34,131 nt of DNA. Origin: Gemmatimonadota bacterium (GTDB taxonomy: Bacteria > Gemmatimonadota > Gemmatimonadetes > Gemmatimonadales > GWC2-71-9). The notes beneath the pieces are model-generated. The model was given only the letters and a program-made list of their open reading frames with translations, had not been told where the DNA came from and did not search any database. The DNA lies in contig CP070666.1 in NCBI GenBank assembly GCA_020351775.1, positions 1,853,854 through 1,887,984 on the forward strand. Reading direction: 5' to 3'. The translations under genes were made by a program, and so were the position numbers. Of the stretch, positions 16,571-25,255 are shown one piece after another (the first letter of the stretch is position 1; each line of letters begins with the position of its first letter).

Positions 16571-17755
16571 TCAGCCGCGTTTCACCTGTTGCACGGCGTC
16601 CAGCAGCCGTTTCTCGTCGTGGGACCAGTTGTATTTGGCCCGGACGGCCGCCATCCCGTTGCCGCCGAAGTCGACCGTAGACTCGCGAACTTGTAGCACC
16701 GCTCGGGCCAGGTCATCCGCATCGCCGTTATTGAAGGTGACACCTGCCCGTTCCTCGTCCAGGACCCGCTGCATCGGTGGCGCATCAGAAGCAATCACCG
16801 GTATGCCGCAACCCATGTAGTCGAACAGCTTGTTCGGGATGGTGGTGGCTACGTGAGGAGTCACGAAGTGCGGAATGATGCCAACGTCACAGCTTCTGAT
16901 GTACTCAAAGATTTGGTCATGGTCCACCCAACCAGCCCAGAAGACGTGGTCCTGCACACCTTTCTCGGAGGCTATTGCGGCAAGCGCCGCCCTGGTTTTT
17001 CCCTCTCCGACGATGACGAACAGGAAGTCAGGAATCTCTTTCACGATCGACGGTATGGCGTCGAACATCAACTGGATACCGCGCGCCATTTCCAGACCGC
17101 CGGTGTAGATCGCGGAGTAGCGCTGCCTGATCTGTGAGAGATCCACTTCCCCGGGGCCTGACTGCTGGAAACTCGCCAGGGGCGGGGTGTTCCCCACGAT
17201 CGTTGCGTTGCTCTCATCGCCGCCGCCATTTGCCACGACTTGGACCATCTCCTCCACCACTACGAGCGTGCGGTCAACGCGCCTAAGAGCGTATCGCTCG
17301 ACCAGCTTGGCAGCGTACGGGTTGCGGAGCACCAGATTGAGTTTCTCGAACTTGCTGTAATCCCAAATGACCCGAACCATCGCCACGTAGTCTTCCGCCA
17401 TGTCGAAGATGACCGGAATCCGGTTGAGCCTTCCCGACCAGATACCCGCTATGGCCAACGGCAGATCGCGCACGATTATCAGATCTATGTCATGCGCGCG
17501 GATGACTCCGTGCAAGCGTTTCAGCCATATGGGACTGAAGAACAACGGGAACGACAGCGCGTAGTTGAGCCCGTCAATGGCCCAAGGCTTGAGCCGGTGG
17601 ATGTGGAGACCTGCGATCCGCTCGTAAGGAGCCGATTTCCGCAGATTGCGGGCGGCGATGTGGACCTCATGTCCGGCGGCCGCGAGACTCATACATATCT
17701 TCTCCACCCTGACGTCCCACGGGTAGTCGGCATCCCAGATGTACAGGACCTTCAT
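16571..17755 (-). CDS. Family 4 glycosyltransferase
   Basis: 394 residues, GT-B fold. The N-terminal Rossmann domain starts MKVLYIWDADYPWDVRVEK with the short loop typical of GT4, and the C-terminal nucleotide-sugar domain has YTGGLEMARGIQLM (217-230), IVGEG (248-252), and PNKLFDYMGCGIPVIASD (307-324) in the donor-binding region. The final Glu of the usual E-x7-E motif is shifted, so donor specificity is not readable. It transfers a sugar from an NDP-sugar, probably at the cytoplasmic membrane face. The ATG at 17755 is four bases after the stop of the toroid-protein gene; a GTG at 17785 would overlap that gene by 26 bases and has no better ribosome site. Third gene of the wecB operon. Confidence 0.87.
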   Translation of the reverse strand: MKVLYIWDADYPWDVRVEKICMSLAAAGHEVHIAARNLRKSAPYERIAGLHIHRLKPWAIDGLNYALSFPLFFSPIWLKRLHGVIRAHDIDLIIVRDLPLAIAGIWSGRLNRIPVIFDMAEDYVAMVRVIWDYSKFEKLNLVLRNPYAAKLVERYALRRVDRTLVVVEEMVQVVANGGGDESNATIVGNTPPLASFQQSGPGEVDLSQIRQRYSAIYTGGLEMARGIQLMFDAIPSIVKEIPDFLFVIVGEGKTRAALAAIASEKGVQDHVFWAGWVDHDQIFEYIRSCDVGIIPHFVTPHVATTIPNKLFDYMGCGIPVIASDAPPMQRVLDEERAGVTFNNGDADDLARAVLQVRESTVDFGGNGMAAVRAKYNWSHDEKRLLDAVQQVKRG

Positions 17756-17759
17756 CGGC

Positions 17760-18890
17760 TCATGCTTTGGGCTTGGCAGCTGCACCGATCAACAGCGAAT
17801 CAACGAAGAATTTTGCCGCCCAGTTAGGATAGCAGAAGTGAATGTACTTGCCCCAGATCGGGTCGGAACCGGCGATCGCGCCGTGCAGGTCGGCACTAGA
17901 CGCTCGTAGCTCCTGCTTGGTCGCGAGGTAGCCGGCGATCCTTGTGGCACCCGTGAGGTAGCGCCGCCTGCCAGTGTGTTGGTAGAGTCTGTACAAGATG
18001 ATCGCCAGTTGAGCGCAGCCGGTGAGACAGCTGAAGCTGGCGTCGCCGCGCCAAGCGACATCATAGGTCCCGGGAACGCGACCATCCTCCGGCAGGCGTT
18101 GCAGGACATTGTCCATCGCGCTCGCCGCGGTCCGGACGAACTCAGCCTCCTTCAGATAGAGGCCACATTCCAGCGCCCCTCTTATGGTGTACGCGATAGT
18201 ATGGGTGAATGGCGCCTGATTGTTCTCGGGGCCGAAGCCCGCGGACTCGAACCAGCCCGTGTCTCGCTGCAAACTCAAGACCCAGCGGACATTCTTGACC
18301 GCGGCATCTACCAACTCCTGCGACTGCGTGACCGAGTGCAGCTCGAGTAGGCTCCACGCGACGCGTGAGTAGTAGGCGTGCGGGATATCGTCCAATGCAT
18401 GACGCTGCCAGGCACCGTCATCGCCCTGAACCTGCACCAGCCACTGCCCGGCGCGCGTGGCTGCAGCGCGGTACTCCTCCGAGCCGGACTCGCGGAACGC
18501 GCGCACTAGTCCGAACACAACCTGACCCGTGTCGAACACCAACTTGGTGCGGAATTGACTGTCGGGCATGGAGCCGTCAGGGTTCTGGATCGAGATGAGC
18601 CAGTCCGCCATCTTCAGAGCTCTGCTCCTCAGCGACTCATCACCGGTCGCCCGACAACAATCGAAGAAAGTCTCGATTATGTAACCCGTAGTTTCGGGAT
18701 AGGAAGGCAGCCAGCCGTGGAACAGGTGGTAGCCCTCCGACACCCCACCATCGGGAGTGGCGTCCTGAGCCCGACACAGCCATTGCATCGCCTTGTCCAG
18801 CTGGACGTGCTCGTCACACTTCTGATGTTCCCGCCCCAGAATGTCGTAGAGGACGATGGTGCACATGTTGACGACCGGCGCTTGCTTCAT
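17760..18890 (-). CDS. Alpha/alpha-toroid protein (glycan-locus type)
   Basis: 376 residues from the ATG at 18890 (GTG at 18899 also possible). The sequence has repeated helix-turn units with a W-L-x-x-Q-x-x-D/G pattern: AQDATPDGG (41-49), WLISIQNPDGS (97-107), WLVQVQGDDGAW (150-161) and WVLSLQRDTGWF (203-214). This is the signature of an alpha/alpha toroid, as in terpenoid-cyclase-fold and GH/polysaccharide-lyase proteins. No signal peptide is visible, so it is probably cytoplasmic and not a secreted lyase. Proteins of this shape recur in polysaccharide clusters beside glycosyltransferases, but their reaction is generally unknown. It starts 13 bases after the wecB stop and ends four bases before the GT4 start. 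Confidence 0.72.
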   Translation of the reverse strand: MKQAPVVNMCTIVLYDILGREHQKCDEHVQLDKAMQWLCRAQDATPDGGVSEGYHLFHGWLPSYPETTGYIIETFFDCCRATGDESLRSRALKMADWLISIQNPDGSMPDSQFRTKLVFDTGQVVFGLVRAFRESGSEEYRAAATRAGQWLVQVQGDDGAWQRHALDDIPHAYYSRVAWSLLELHSVTQSQELVDAAVKNVRWVLSLQRDTGWFESAGFGPENNQAPFTHTIAYTIRGALECGLYLKEAEFVRTAASAMDNVLQRLPEDGRVPGTYDVAWRGDASFSCLTGCAQLAIILYRLYQHTGRRRYLTGATRIAGYLATKQELRASSADLHGAIAGSDPIWGKYIHFCYPNWAAKFFVDSLLIGAAAKPKA

Positions 18891-18903
18891 CGATCCCACT
18901 CGC

Positions 18904-20031
18904 TCAGGTGATGGTGTTGCGATGGTGCAACAACGATTCCGCTATCCGCCGGCAGGCCTGTCCGTCGCCGGATGGATTCTCGACATTCGCCATCCGGGAG
19001 TATGCCGCGTGATTGCTGAGCAGCAGTTCGGCCGCGACCAGGATCTTGCCTGGGTCTGCGCCGACCAGCTTCACAGCCCCCGCAGCCACGGCCTCGGGCC
19101 TCTCCGTGGTGTCACGGGTCACGAGAACGGGTTTGCCTAGCGACGGTGCCTCCTCCTGAATCCCACCGGAATCGGAGATAATGAAGTAAGACCGGTCCAT
19201 CAGATAGACGAACAGTTCGTAGTCGACGGGTTCGATCAGCCTTATGTTCTCGACCCCAGCCAATATCTCGTGGACCGGTCGCCTCACGTTCGGGTTCAAG
19301 TGCACGGGGTAAACGATCTCTGTGTCGGGATGCCGTTCAGCCAGCCACTTGAAAGCCCTGCAAATCTCGGCAAAGCGCGTTCCAAAGTTCTCTCTCCGGT
19401 GCCCAGTGATCAGTATCATCCTCCTTCTAGGATCGATACCGGACAGATCGGCGTACTTCCTCTGATTGGCCCGAACCTTCTGCCTCACCCAGAAGAGCGC
19501 GTCGATGACTGTGTTGCCGGTGACGACGATGCTGTCTGGGGAGACACCCTCACGCAGCAGATTGTCCCGATTCGCGCCGGTCGGGGCGAAGTGAACATCA
19601 GCTATGGCCGACGTGAGCCGCCGGTTTATCTCCTCGGGGAAAGGCGAGTACTTGTCATACGTGCGCAGGCCCGCCTCTACGTGGCCCACCGGCACCTTGT
19701 TGTAGTAGGCAGCCAGCGAGGCAGCGAACGAGGTGGTCGTGTCCCCCTGCACCAGCAGGATGTCGGGCAGCACACGATCGATAGTCTCGCCGATCCTGTT
19801 GAGGCAGTGGGACGTTACGTATGCCAAAGACTGATTCTGCCGCATGAGGTCGAGGTCGTAATCCGGCCGAACATCAAAAATCTCGAGGACCTGATCCAAC
19901 ATCTCCCGGTGCTGCGCAGTAACGCAGACCGTGGTCTTGAGATCAGACGGGTGCTGCTTCAGTTCGAGCACCAGAGGACACAGCTTTATCGCCTCGGGTC
20001 GGGTGCCGAAGACCACCAAAACGTGTTTCAT
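18904..20031 (-). CDS. wecB: UDP-N-acetylglucosamine 2-epimerase (non-hydrolysing)
   Basis: 375 residues, normal length. It interconverts UDP-GlcNAc and UDP-ManNAc in the cytoplasm to supply ManNAc-type residues for surface glycans. Diagnostic motifs: VFGTRPEAIKL (7-17), QGDTTT (95-100, Asp97), HVEAGLRT (117-124, Glu119), PFPEEINRR (130-138), GHRREN (210-215, His211), and SDSGGIQEEAP near the C-terminal UDP site. CAGGGA precedes the ATG. First gene of a three-gene minus-strand operon with the toroid protein and GT4. It is also called mnaA in Gram-positive bacteria. No ManNAc dehydrogenase (wecC) is in the window, so the sugar may be used as ManNAc or completed elsewhere. Confidence 0.94.
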   Translation of the reverse strand: MKHVLVVFGTRPEAIKLCPLVLELKQHPSDLKTTVCVTAQHREMLDQVLEIFDVRPDYDLDLMRQNQSLAYVTSHCLNRIGETIDRVLPDILLVQGDTTTSFAASLAAYYNKVPVGHVEAGLRTYDKYSPFPEEINRRLTSAIADVHFAPTGANRDNLLREGVSPDSIVVTGNTVIDALFWVRQKVRANQRKYADLSGIDPRRRMILITGHRRENFGTRFAEICRAFKWLAERHPDTEIVYPVHLNPNVRRPVHEILAGVENIRLIEPVDYELFVYLMDRSYFIISDSGGIQEEAPSLGKPVLVTRDTTERPEAVAAGAVKLVGADPGKILVAAELLLSNHAAYSRMANVENPSGDGQACRRIAESLLHHRNTIT

Positions 20032-20412
20032 AGTCCCTGTCTGTTCAGCCGGATGTGGGACGCGACCGTCAATCTATGACGGGTGAGGAATTCCCGTGCC
20101 AAATCCGGTGTGAGCAACGCCGCGCGACCCGTGAGTCCCGAACAGACGGCACCGGCCGCGCGACAAGTCATCAATATGGCATCCGCACAACACCCCGCAA
20201 CACTGGAGCACAATCAATGCACGTCTCGTTCGTATGCCACCGGGACAATTCGCTGCAGATGAGCTAAATTGAGTGTCGGTGGACTGTGACGCTGTGGTGT
20301 ATCGGGGCCGCGCGGAAGTCACCGAGACCCAGCACGCTGCTTGAAGCTCCGTGCTACCGATCACGCGGCTGCAGTTCTTTGCGGCAGGTCAGCCCTACCC
20401 CAGGAGTGTCCC
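20032..20412. other. 381-bp intergenic region without clear gene
   Basis: This separates wecB (leftward) and the Nif11-like gene (rightward). Short open frames exist on both strands, but none has a ribosome site with a plausible protein. It should carry both promoters; TTGACG at the wecB side lies about 40 bases before its start, with no good second hexamer. Nothing else was recognised. Confidence 0.45.
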
Positions 20413-20688
20413 ATGCGTGAGGAATCCGTCGCCCAATTCCTGAAGCGCGCTACCGAGACCAGCGAGGTGGATTTCGCGGCCAGGCATGGATTCCATTTCA
20501 CGACCTACGACCTGACAGACGCAGAGCTGTGGAGTGCCCTGAGCAGGTTGCCCCCGTCCGCCATGACGCTGCGATCCGCCGACAGCCGTGGCGGCCCCCT
20601 TAGCGGCGCCAGCGACCTCACCACCAGCGGTAAGAGTCGCGCCGTGAACTTGCGGTGGATCTTGGATCGGGTCACCGACGTGGAGTAG
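20413..20688 (+). CDS. Small protein resembling a shortened Nif11-type leader peptide
   Basis: 91 residues; ATG at 20413 preceded by AGGAGTG. The first 45 residues recall Nif11/NHLP leader domains: ESVAQFLKRA as helix 1, then DFAARHGFHFTTYDLTDAEL, where the A-x-x-G-F-x-F-T-x-x-D-L pattern is the family hallmark. Compared with a usual Nif11 domain about a dozen residues between these blocks are missing. The remaining 46 residues are rich in Ser, Thr, Gly and Arg with a Gly-Gly at SRGG-PLSG, contain no cysteine, and end in an ordered-looking NLRWILDRVTDVE. No lanthionine synthase, radical SAM enzyme or C39 peptidase is in the window. It may be an orphan RiPP precursor, or a small protein using the same fold. 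It converges with the broken ADOP gene 102 bp further on. Confidence 0.55.
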   Translation: MREESVAQFLKRATETSEVDFAARHGFHFTTYDLTDAELWSALSRLPPSAMTLRSADSRGGPLSGASDLTTSGKSRAVNLRWILDRVTDVE

Positions 20689-20790
20689 AGCTACCCTCTG
20701 AATCAAGTCTGATGGGGCGGATATCTCCGCAGGAGATCCTGAGGCGTCCCCCAAACCGCTTCTCGGCCGAGAGCTACGACGTTCCCCTTA

Positions 20791-23550
20791 CTACTCCATC
20801 CGTAGCGCCGTCACCGGTGAAATACGGGTGGTGCGCACCGCCGGGATTAGTGAAGCAACAACCCCCACGACCAGAAGAAATCCTATTCCACAGAGAATCG
20901 TCAGTATGTCCAGCGGCTGGATGTGGTACAGCAAACTGCCGATGATCCGCGTGGACACAAAGACCCCGCCCACACCCAGGAGCAGTCCCAATCCAACGAT
21001 CCAGAGGGCTCGGCGCACCACCAGTGTAATGATCCCCCGCGGACCCGCCCCCAGTGCCAGCCGGATTCCCAGCTCGCGCGTGCGGCGTACCACGAAGTAG
21101 GAGATGACTCCATAGATGCCAGCCGCGGCCAGCGCCAAGGCCAGGGCCGAGAAGAGACTGATCAGCAGTGTGTAGAACTCCCGCCCCGACAACTGCGTGG
21201 CGAGGATCTGGCCCATGGTTTGGATCTCGGAGACAGGCTGTAGCGGATCAACCGAGAGCACTGCATCGCGAGCGGGAACGATCAGCGTTGCAGGGTCGCC
21301 ATCGGCGGAGAGGATGAGGAACATCCGCATTCGCGAGTTCAGGCGGTAGTCACCGTAGAGCTCCGGCCTGGCTGCGTATTCGGCACCCCACTGCCGCACA
21401 TTCCCCACTACACCAACCACGGTCAGCCAGTGGGGTGGATTGCCCCCGAAGCCGAAACGCTTGCCCAACGGATCCTCATCGGGCCAGAACCGCTGAGCCG
21501 CAGCCTCATTGATGACGACGCCCGTGTGGACCGTGTCGGCGTCCTCCGGGAGCAGCGTACGACCGGCCAGCAGCGGTATTCCCATGGCCCGGAAGTAGTC
21601 ACCCACTATCGTGGTCTGCTCGGTGAGGATCCCGTCTTGATCCGGATCTTGTGCGTACCGCTCCTCGGTGATCGTCGGTCCGTTGGTTCCGCCCAGCAGC
21701 GGCAGCTTGCTGGTGGCGGCGGCGCTGACGACACCGGGGATCGCCTCGAGACGCGGCACGAGTTGGTCGTAGAATGCCTGCCTCTCCTGTGGCTCATCAT
21801 ACCGCTCCCCGTCCAGCGAGAGCGCCATGGTCAACGTGCGCTGCTGATCGAAGCCCTGATCTACATCTCGGAGGGAGACGTATGACTGAATGAGTAGCAG
21901 GCCGCTGTTGGCCAGCACCAGACCCAGTGCGAACTGCGCGATAACGAACACGTTCTGGGTGCGAAGGCGCCCCCATCCCTTCTCCACCACCTGTTGACCC
22001 TCTTTGAGCACTTCCGTGAGTCGCGTGCGCGACGCCGCCAATGCGGGCGCGAGTCCGAAAAGGACTCCGGTGGCCAAGGAGATCACGGCGGCATAGACCA
22101 GAACCGCCGTGTCCAGGCGTATCGCCCCGGTTCGCGGGATCGTGGGAGGGATGAGCGCCTTGAGAAGTCCCAGGCTCCAGTACGCCAGCAACACCGCGGC
22201 AACACCACTTGCGAGGGCCAGCAGGGTGCTCTCCGTAAGGAGCTGACGCATTACCCTGCCGCGACTCGCTCCCAGCGATGCTCGTACGGCCATCTCGCTA
22301 CGCCGACTGGTGGCGCGAGCGAGTTGGAAGCTTGCTATGTTGCCGCACGCAATCAACAAGACGGCGCCGGCTGCCAGCAGCAACAGGATGATCTGAAAAC
22401 CCGCCTGGCCGAACAGGAGTCCGTGCAGCGGAACCACCCAGGCTCGCTGGTCCCGGTTCGTTTCGGGCTACTCCTCTTCCAGCCTCATCGACACTTGATC
22501 CAGGTCGGCCTGGGCGGTTGCCACGGAGACGCCGTCGCGCAGACGAGCAATTACCTGGTACGAGTAGCTGCTCCGCCTCTGGACCCACGGGTCATTGCGT
22601 ATGGGAATCCATGCTTGGTATGGATCGCTGTAGCCCCACGGCGTCGGGTGCTGGAACCCCTCTGGCATGATCCCTATGACCGTATGAGGGGCACCGTTGA
22701 CCTGGATTGTGTTCCCCACAAGATCAGGTCTGGTGCCGAAGCGTTCCGTCCAAAGAGTGTGAGACAGCAGGACCACTGGAATCCCTGAGAGATCCTCCTC
22801 TGGGATAAACGTTCGGCCGACTGCCGGTTGAACGCCGAGCACGTCAAACACGCTCGCCGTGGCATGAGCTGCCCTGATCCGCAACGGCTCGTCGCCTTCC
22901 GTCAGGTTGAGGTAGACGCCGCCGAAGGCGCCCATCGCCTCGAACGTCCGGTTCTGCGCCCGCCAGTCCCGGAAGTCGGGGAAACAGGAGGGGCCCCGTC
23001 CACCCCTGCGGATGTTCCTGTTCCAGATGAAGGTGAGTTCATCTGACTGCGGCAGTGGTAGCGGCTCGAGGAACACCGCTTTGAAGACGCTGAAAATCGC
23101 GGTGTTGGCCCCGATCCCCAGCGCCAGGATGAGGACCGTCAACAAGGTCACGCCGGGAGTCCTTGTCAGTGTGCGACCGGCGTAGCGAACGTCGCGGGCA
23201 AAGTCTGCCCAAGGGATTCGGCTTCCGCGGATAGTGCTCAACGATGCCAAAGCGTCTCCATGTGAGCGTGTGGTTCTTGATCCTCTTGCGAAGCGATCCG
23301 AACGGTAGCGTGCGGCAGTAGCAGGGCGTGCGGATTTCCATGCGAGCAGAACCGTCGGAGCGAAGTCGTGCAGCAACAGCCATCCCCAGAATCGCACCGC
23401 TGACCGCCCTTGTGCGTGGCGGTGGCCGAATGCCCGGATCATCTCCGATGCGTACAGCCTGCGGAATTGGCGGGGGTAGAGCAGCAGCAGCAGACGATAG
23501 ATGCGTCCGCCCCAAGACGACCGTCCGTGTCGCTGACGTTGAGCGGTCAC
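20791..23550 (-). pseudogene. ADOP-type duplicated ABC permease interrupted by in-frame TAG
   Basis: The reading frame runs 919 codons from GTG 23550 (overlapping the padR stop by four bases as GTGA) to 20791, with one in-frame TAG at 22470-22468. The upstream half (360 residues) has the ADOP N-terminal domain (YPRQFRRLYASEM), the first membrane segment with LGIGANTAIFSVF, and a MacB-like periplasmic domain ending SMRLEEE. After the TAG the same frame continues PETNRDQRAWVVPL into FtsX-type membrane segments and the C-terminal repeat, without other lesions. The intact paralogue at 25644 has a sense codon between its matching E-Q and PETN. A single base change would therefore explain it. Reinitiation at a GTG (22437) could yield a separate C-terminal half. 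TAG ends other genes here, so general recoding is unlikely. Confidence 0.85.
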
Positions 23551-23903
23551 AAGCTGGCTCGCTGATCAAGAATGCCCTTGGCGCGCGCGTGCTCGACGAC
23601 CCGCTCCAACCGCGCCGCCTCACGCGTCAGCGCGCGGTGGCCCGCTGCTGTCAGCGCGTAGTAGCGTCTTCTCGGATCGTCATGCTGCGGCGGCGGTCGC
23701 TCATCGGGCTCACGGATCAGTCCCAACTCGACGAGTTTGTTGATGGACCAGTACAGCTTGCCCGGCCCCAGTCGCACGCCGTCGCTCATCGATTCATCCA
23801 CCTCTCGGAGGATGCCGAGTCCGTGGCGCGCCCCGTCCGAGAGGGCCAGCAGGATGTGGAACATGGCCGGCGTGAGCTTGAGCGGATCTGTGATGGCAGC
23901 CAT
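23547..23903 (-). CDS. PadR-family transcriptional regulator (first copy)
   Basis: 118 residues. The winged helix-turn-helix is at about 10-75: LTPAMFHILLALSDGARHGLG, then GPGKLYWSINKLVELGLI and a wing with RRRYYALTAAGHRAL. A short C-terminal dimerisation helix (about 90-110) follows. PadR proteins are typically ligand-responsive repressors of neighbouring genes. GAAGGTG precedes the ATG. Its TGA overlaps the GTG start of the downstream ADOP gene, so the two are coupled and this regulator probably controls its own operon. The promoter region holds three TATCAA repeats in 15-bp phase. Confidence 0.9.
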   Translation of the reverse strand: MAAITDPLKLTPAMFHILLALSDGARHGLGILREVDESMSDGVRLGPGKLYWSINKLVELGLIREPDERPPPQHDDPRRRYYALTAAGHRALTREAARLERVVEHARAKGILDQRASL

Positions 23904-23942
23904 CTCTGCACCTTCATCGGACCATTAGCTATGTCGGATATC

Positions 23943-23978
23943 TATCAAGTATAATAATATCAAACGTTGTAATATCAA
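23943..23978 (-). promoter_or_regulatory. Promoter with three 15-bp-phased TATCAA repeats
   Basis: On the plus strand TATCAA begins at 23943, 23958 and 23973, an exact 15-bp period; copies two and three also share CGTTG after it. On the minus strand the third copy is TTGATA, a -35 element 16 bp from TATTAT (23956-23951), so the middle copy lies in the spacer and the first lies near the predicted start site. This layout suits repression by a regulator that covers the promoter, most simply the PadR encoded just downstream. Confidence 0.5.
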
Positions 23979-24001
23979 GCGTTGGGCCAACTCCACCGGA
24001 G

Positions 24002-24022
24002 CGAAGCGTGGAAGCCGCTTCG
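24002..24022. terminator. Weak hairpin downstream of subtilase gene
   Basis: CGAAGCG (24002-24008) and CGCTTCG (24016-24022) form a 7-bp stem with a 7-base loop, between the subtilase stop (24131) and the padR promoter. There is no T-run on the minus strand after it, so termination is only a possibility. Confidence 0.25.
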
Positions 24023-24130
24023 ATTTCGGATGCCCGGCCGCTGCCAGGGGTTAGGGACTGGCTAGTGACCGTCGGGGGCGCCGGGCAATCGAGACGGACG
24101 TGCCACGCGGCCGCCCCCCAACCGGGTAGC

Positions 24131-25036
24131 TCATGGCTGAACGCGCCGAAGCGCTGCGGCGATATCGACCACGCGCGGCGCATGCTGCCCCTCGAACGTC
24201 AGACTGCGTGACGTCTGCATCAGGATCTGCTTGTAGTCCGCCGGCTGCAAGTTCGGCTGCACGCTCTTAAGCATGGCAACGAATCCTGCCGTAACCGGTG
24301 ACGTCGACGAGATTGAGAGATAGGGCCGGTACCCGCTATCGCTTCCTCGCTCCAGCCAGTTCAGGTACCGCTCGGTGAATATCAGCTGGTAGTCGTAGTG
24401 CAGGATATTCACGTCCGGCTCCCGCTCGTCATCGCCCGATCGGGGCCCCAGCCACGTGGGCAACAGGTTGCCGGGATGTGGATAGTGAATGAAGGTGGTG
24501 ACAATGCCGTGCTCCAATGCCCGGTCCACCGCCGCGTCCAACCTTGGGCGATTCTCTGTCGAGATGCGCGCTGCTGAATAGGTCAAGACATCCAGGTCGT
24601 GCTTGATCGCCCAGTCGATGGCGCGTATCATTGCACCCACCTTCGCGTACTCGTCGCTGGAGTACGTGCCCAGGGCGTATATCTCTACCTGTGGTGCTAC
24701 CTCACGCAGGGTGGCAGCCATCCAGAAGCCGTGGTGGCTCTCAGACCCGAAATACGTTCCCCACTCATCGGTCTGGAAGTTCTCACCTCCCGCATACAAC
24801 CCCTCGTGCTCGTCGTAGCCGAAGGAGTGATCCAATATGCCGACCCGCACACCCTCGCCCCGCGATATCTCCCACGCCTCCCAGATATTATGGATGGTGA
24901 AATAGGTCTGACGGGAATTGGCGTTGGGGAAGCGAATGACAGGTGGAGCACCGACCGTGTCCTGTACCCGATGCGCTGTAGTCGTAATACCGAACCAGAC
25001 CAACAACGCCCCCAGAGTGAGACCTAGCTTGCGCAT
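24131..25036 (-). CDS. Divergent S8 (subtilisin-like) serine peptidase, probably exported
   Basis: 301 residues; the ATG at 25036 has GGGAG seven bases upstream and opens a hydrophobic N-terminal segment (3-20) that is a signal peptide or anchor. The subtilase fold is visible but the motifs are degenerate: Asp69 in GILDHSFG, His102 in HHGFWMAA (usual HGTxVAG), an oxyanion candidate Asn190 in HPGN, and Ser243 in SISSTSPVTAG (usual GTSMAxPxVAG). All triad positions seem to be present, although glycine and threonine around the serine are replaced. It is short for a secreted subtilase and lacks an obvious propeptide. It lies upstream of the first padR-ADOP module on the same strand and is divergent from the second padR gene. 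Alternative: an inactive S8-like binding protein. Confidence 0.75.
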   Translation of the reverse strand: MRKLGLTLGALLVWFGITTTAHRVQDTVGAPPVIRFPNANSRQTYFTIHNIWEAWEISRGEGVRVGILDHSFGYDEHEGLYAGGENFQTDEWGTYFGSESHHGFWMAATLREVAPQVEIYALGTYSSDEYAKVGAMIRAIDWAIKHDLDVLTYSAARISTENRPRLDAAVDRALEHGIVTTFIHYPHPGNLLPTWLGPRSGDDEREPDVNILHYDYQLIFTERYLNWLERGSDSGYRPYLSISSTSPVTAGFVAMLKSVQPNLQPADYKQILMQTSRSLTFEGQHAPRVVDIAAALRRVQP

Positions 25037-25216
25037 GATTCGACTCCCGCGGGCCTTTCGTCCTAAGACCACACTCACGATCTCGTATGGCTCTACGGAA
25101 TCTCCTGATTGCCGGGTTCAGCGCGGTTTCCCGGGAGCCGCCCCGCTCTAGCAGCTGTACCTCCGGTCGCGCCGGCCGCTGCACAGGCCGGGCGGGTGGC
25201 GGGCCGGGGTTACCTA

Positions 25217-25255
25217 CAACATGTCATTGACCAACATGTCAACAATTGACATAAT
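25217..25255 (+). promoter_or_regulatory. padR promoter with two abutting PadR-type operators
   Basis: TTGACC (25227-25232), a 17-bp spacer and CATAAT (25250-25255) form a good promoter for the padR gene at 25285. Two ATGT-N9-ACAT motifs, 25221-25237 and 25236-25252, overlap by two bases; the second is a near-perfect inverted repeat, ATGTCAA-CAA-TTGACAT. They also produce a CAACATGTCA direct repeat at 25217 and 25232, 15 bp apart. Known PadR operators have ATGT and ACAT half-sites about eight bases apart, so these are strong candidates for autorepression sites. Confidence 0.6.

Noticed and set aside
22437..22470. General TAG recoding as the reason for the ADOP interruption
   Set aside because: Several well-supported genes here (sigma factor, ACP, S9 peptidase, right-edge kinase) end at TAG, so TAG acts as a normal stop.
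21994..22788. Plus-strand open frame opposite the ADOP genes
   Set aside because: Composition is typical of an antisense shadow, with low hydrophobicity and no family resemblance.
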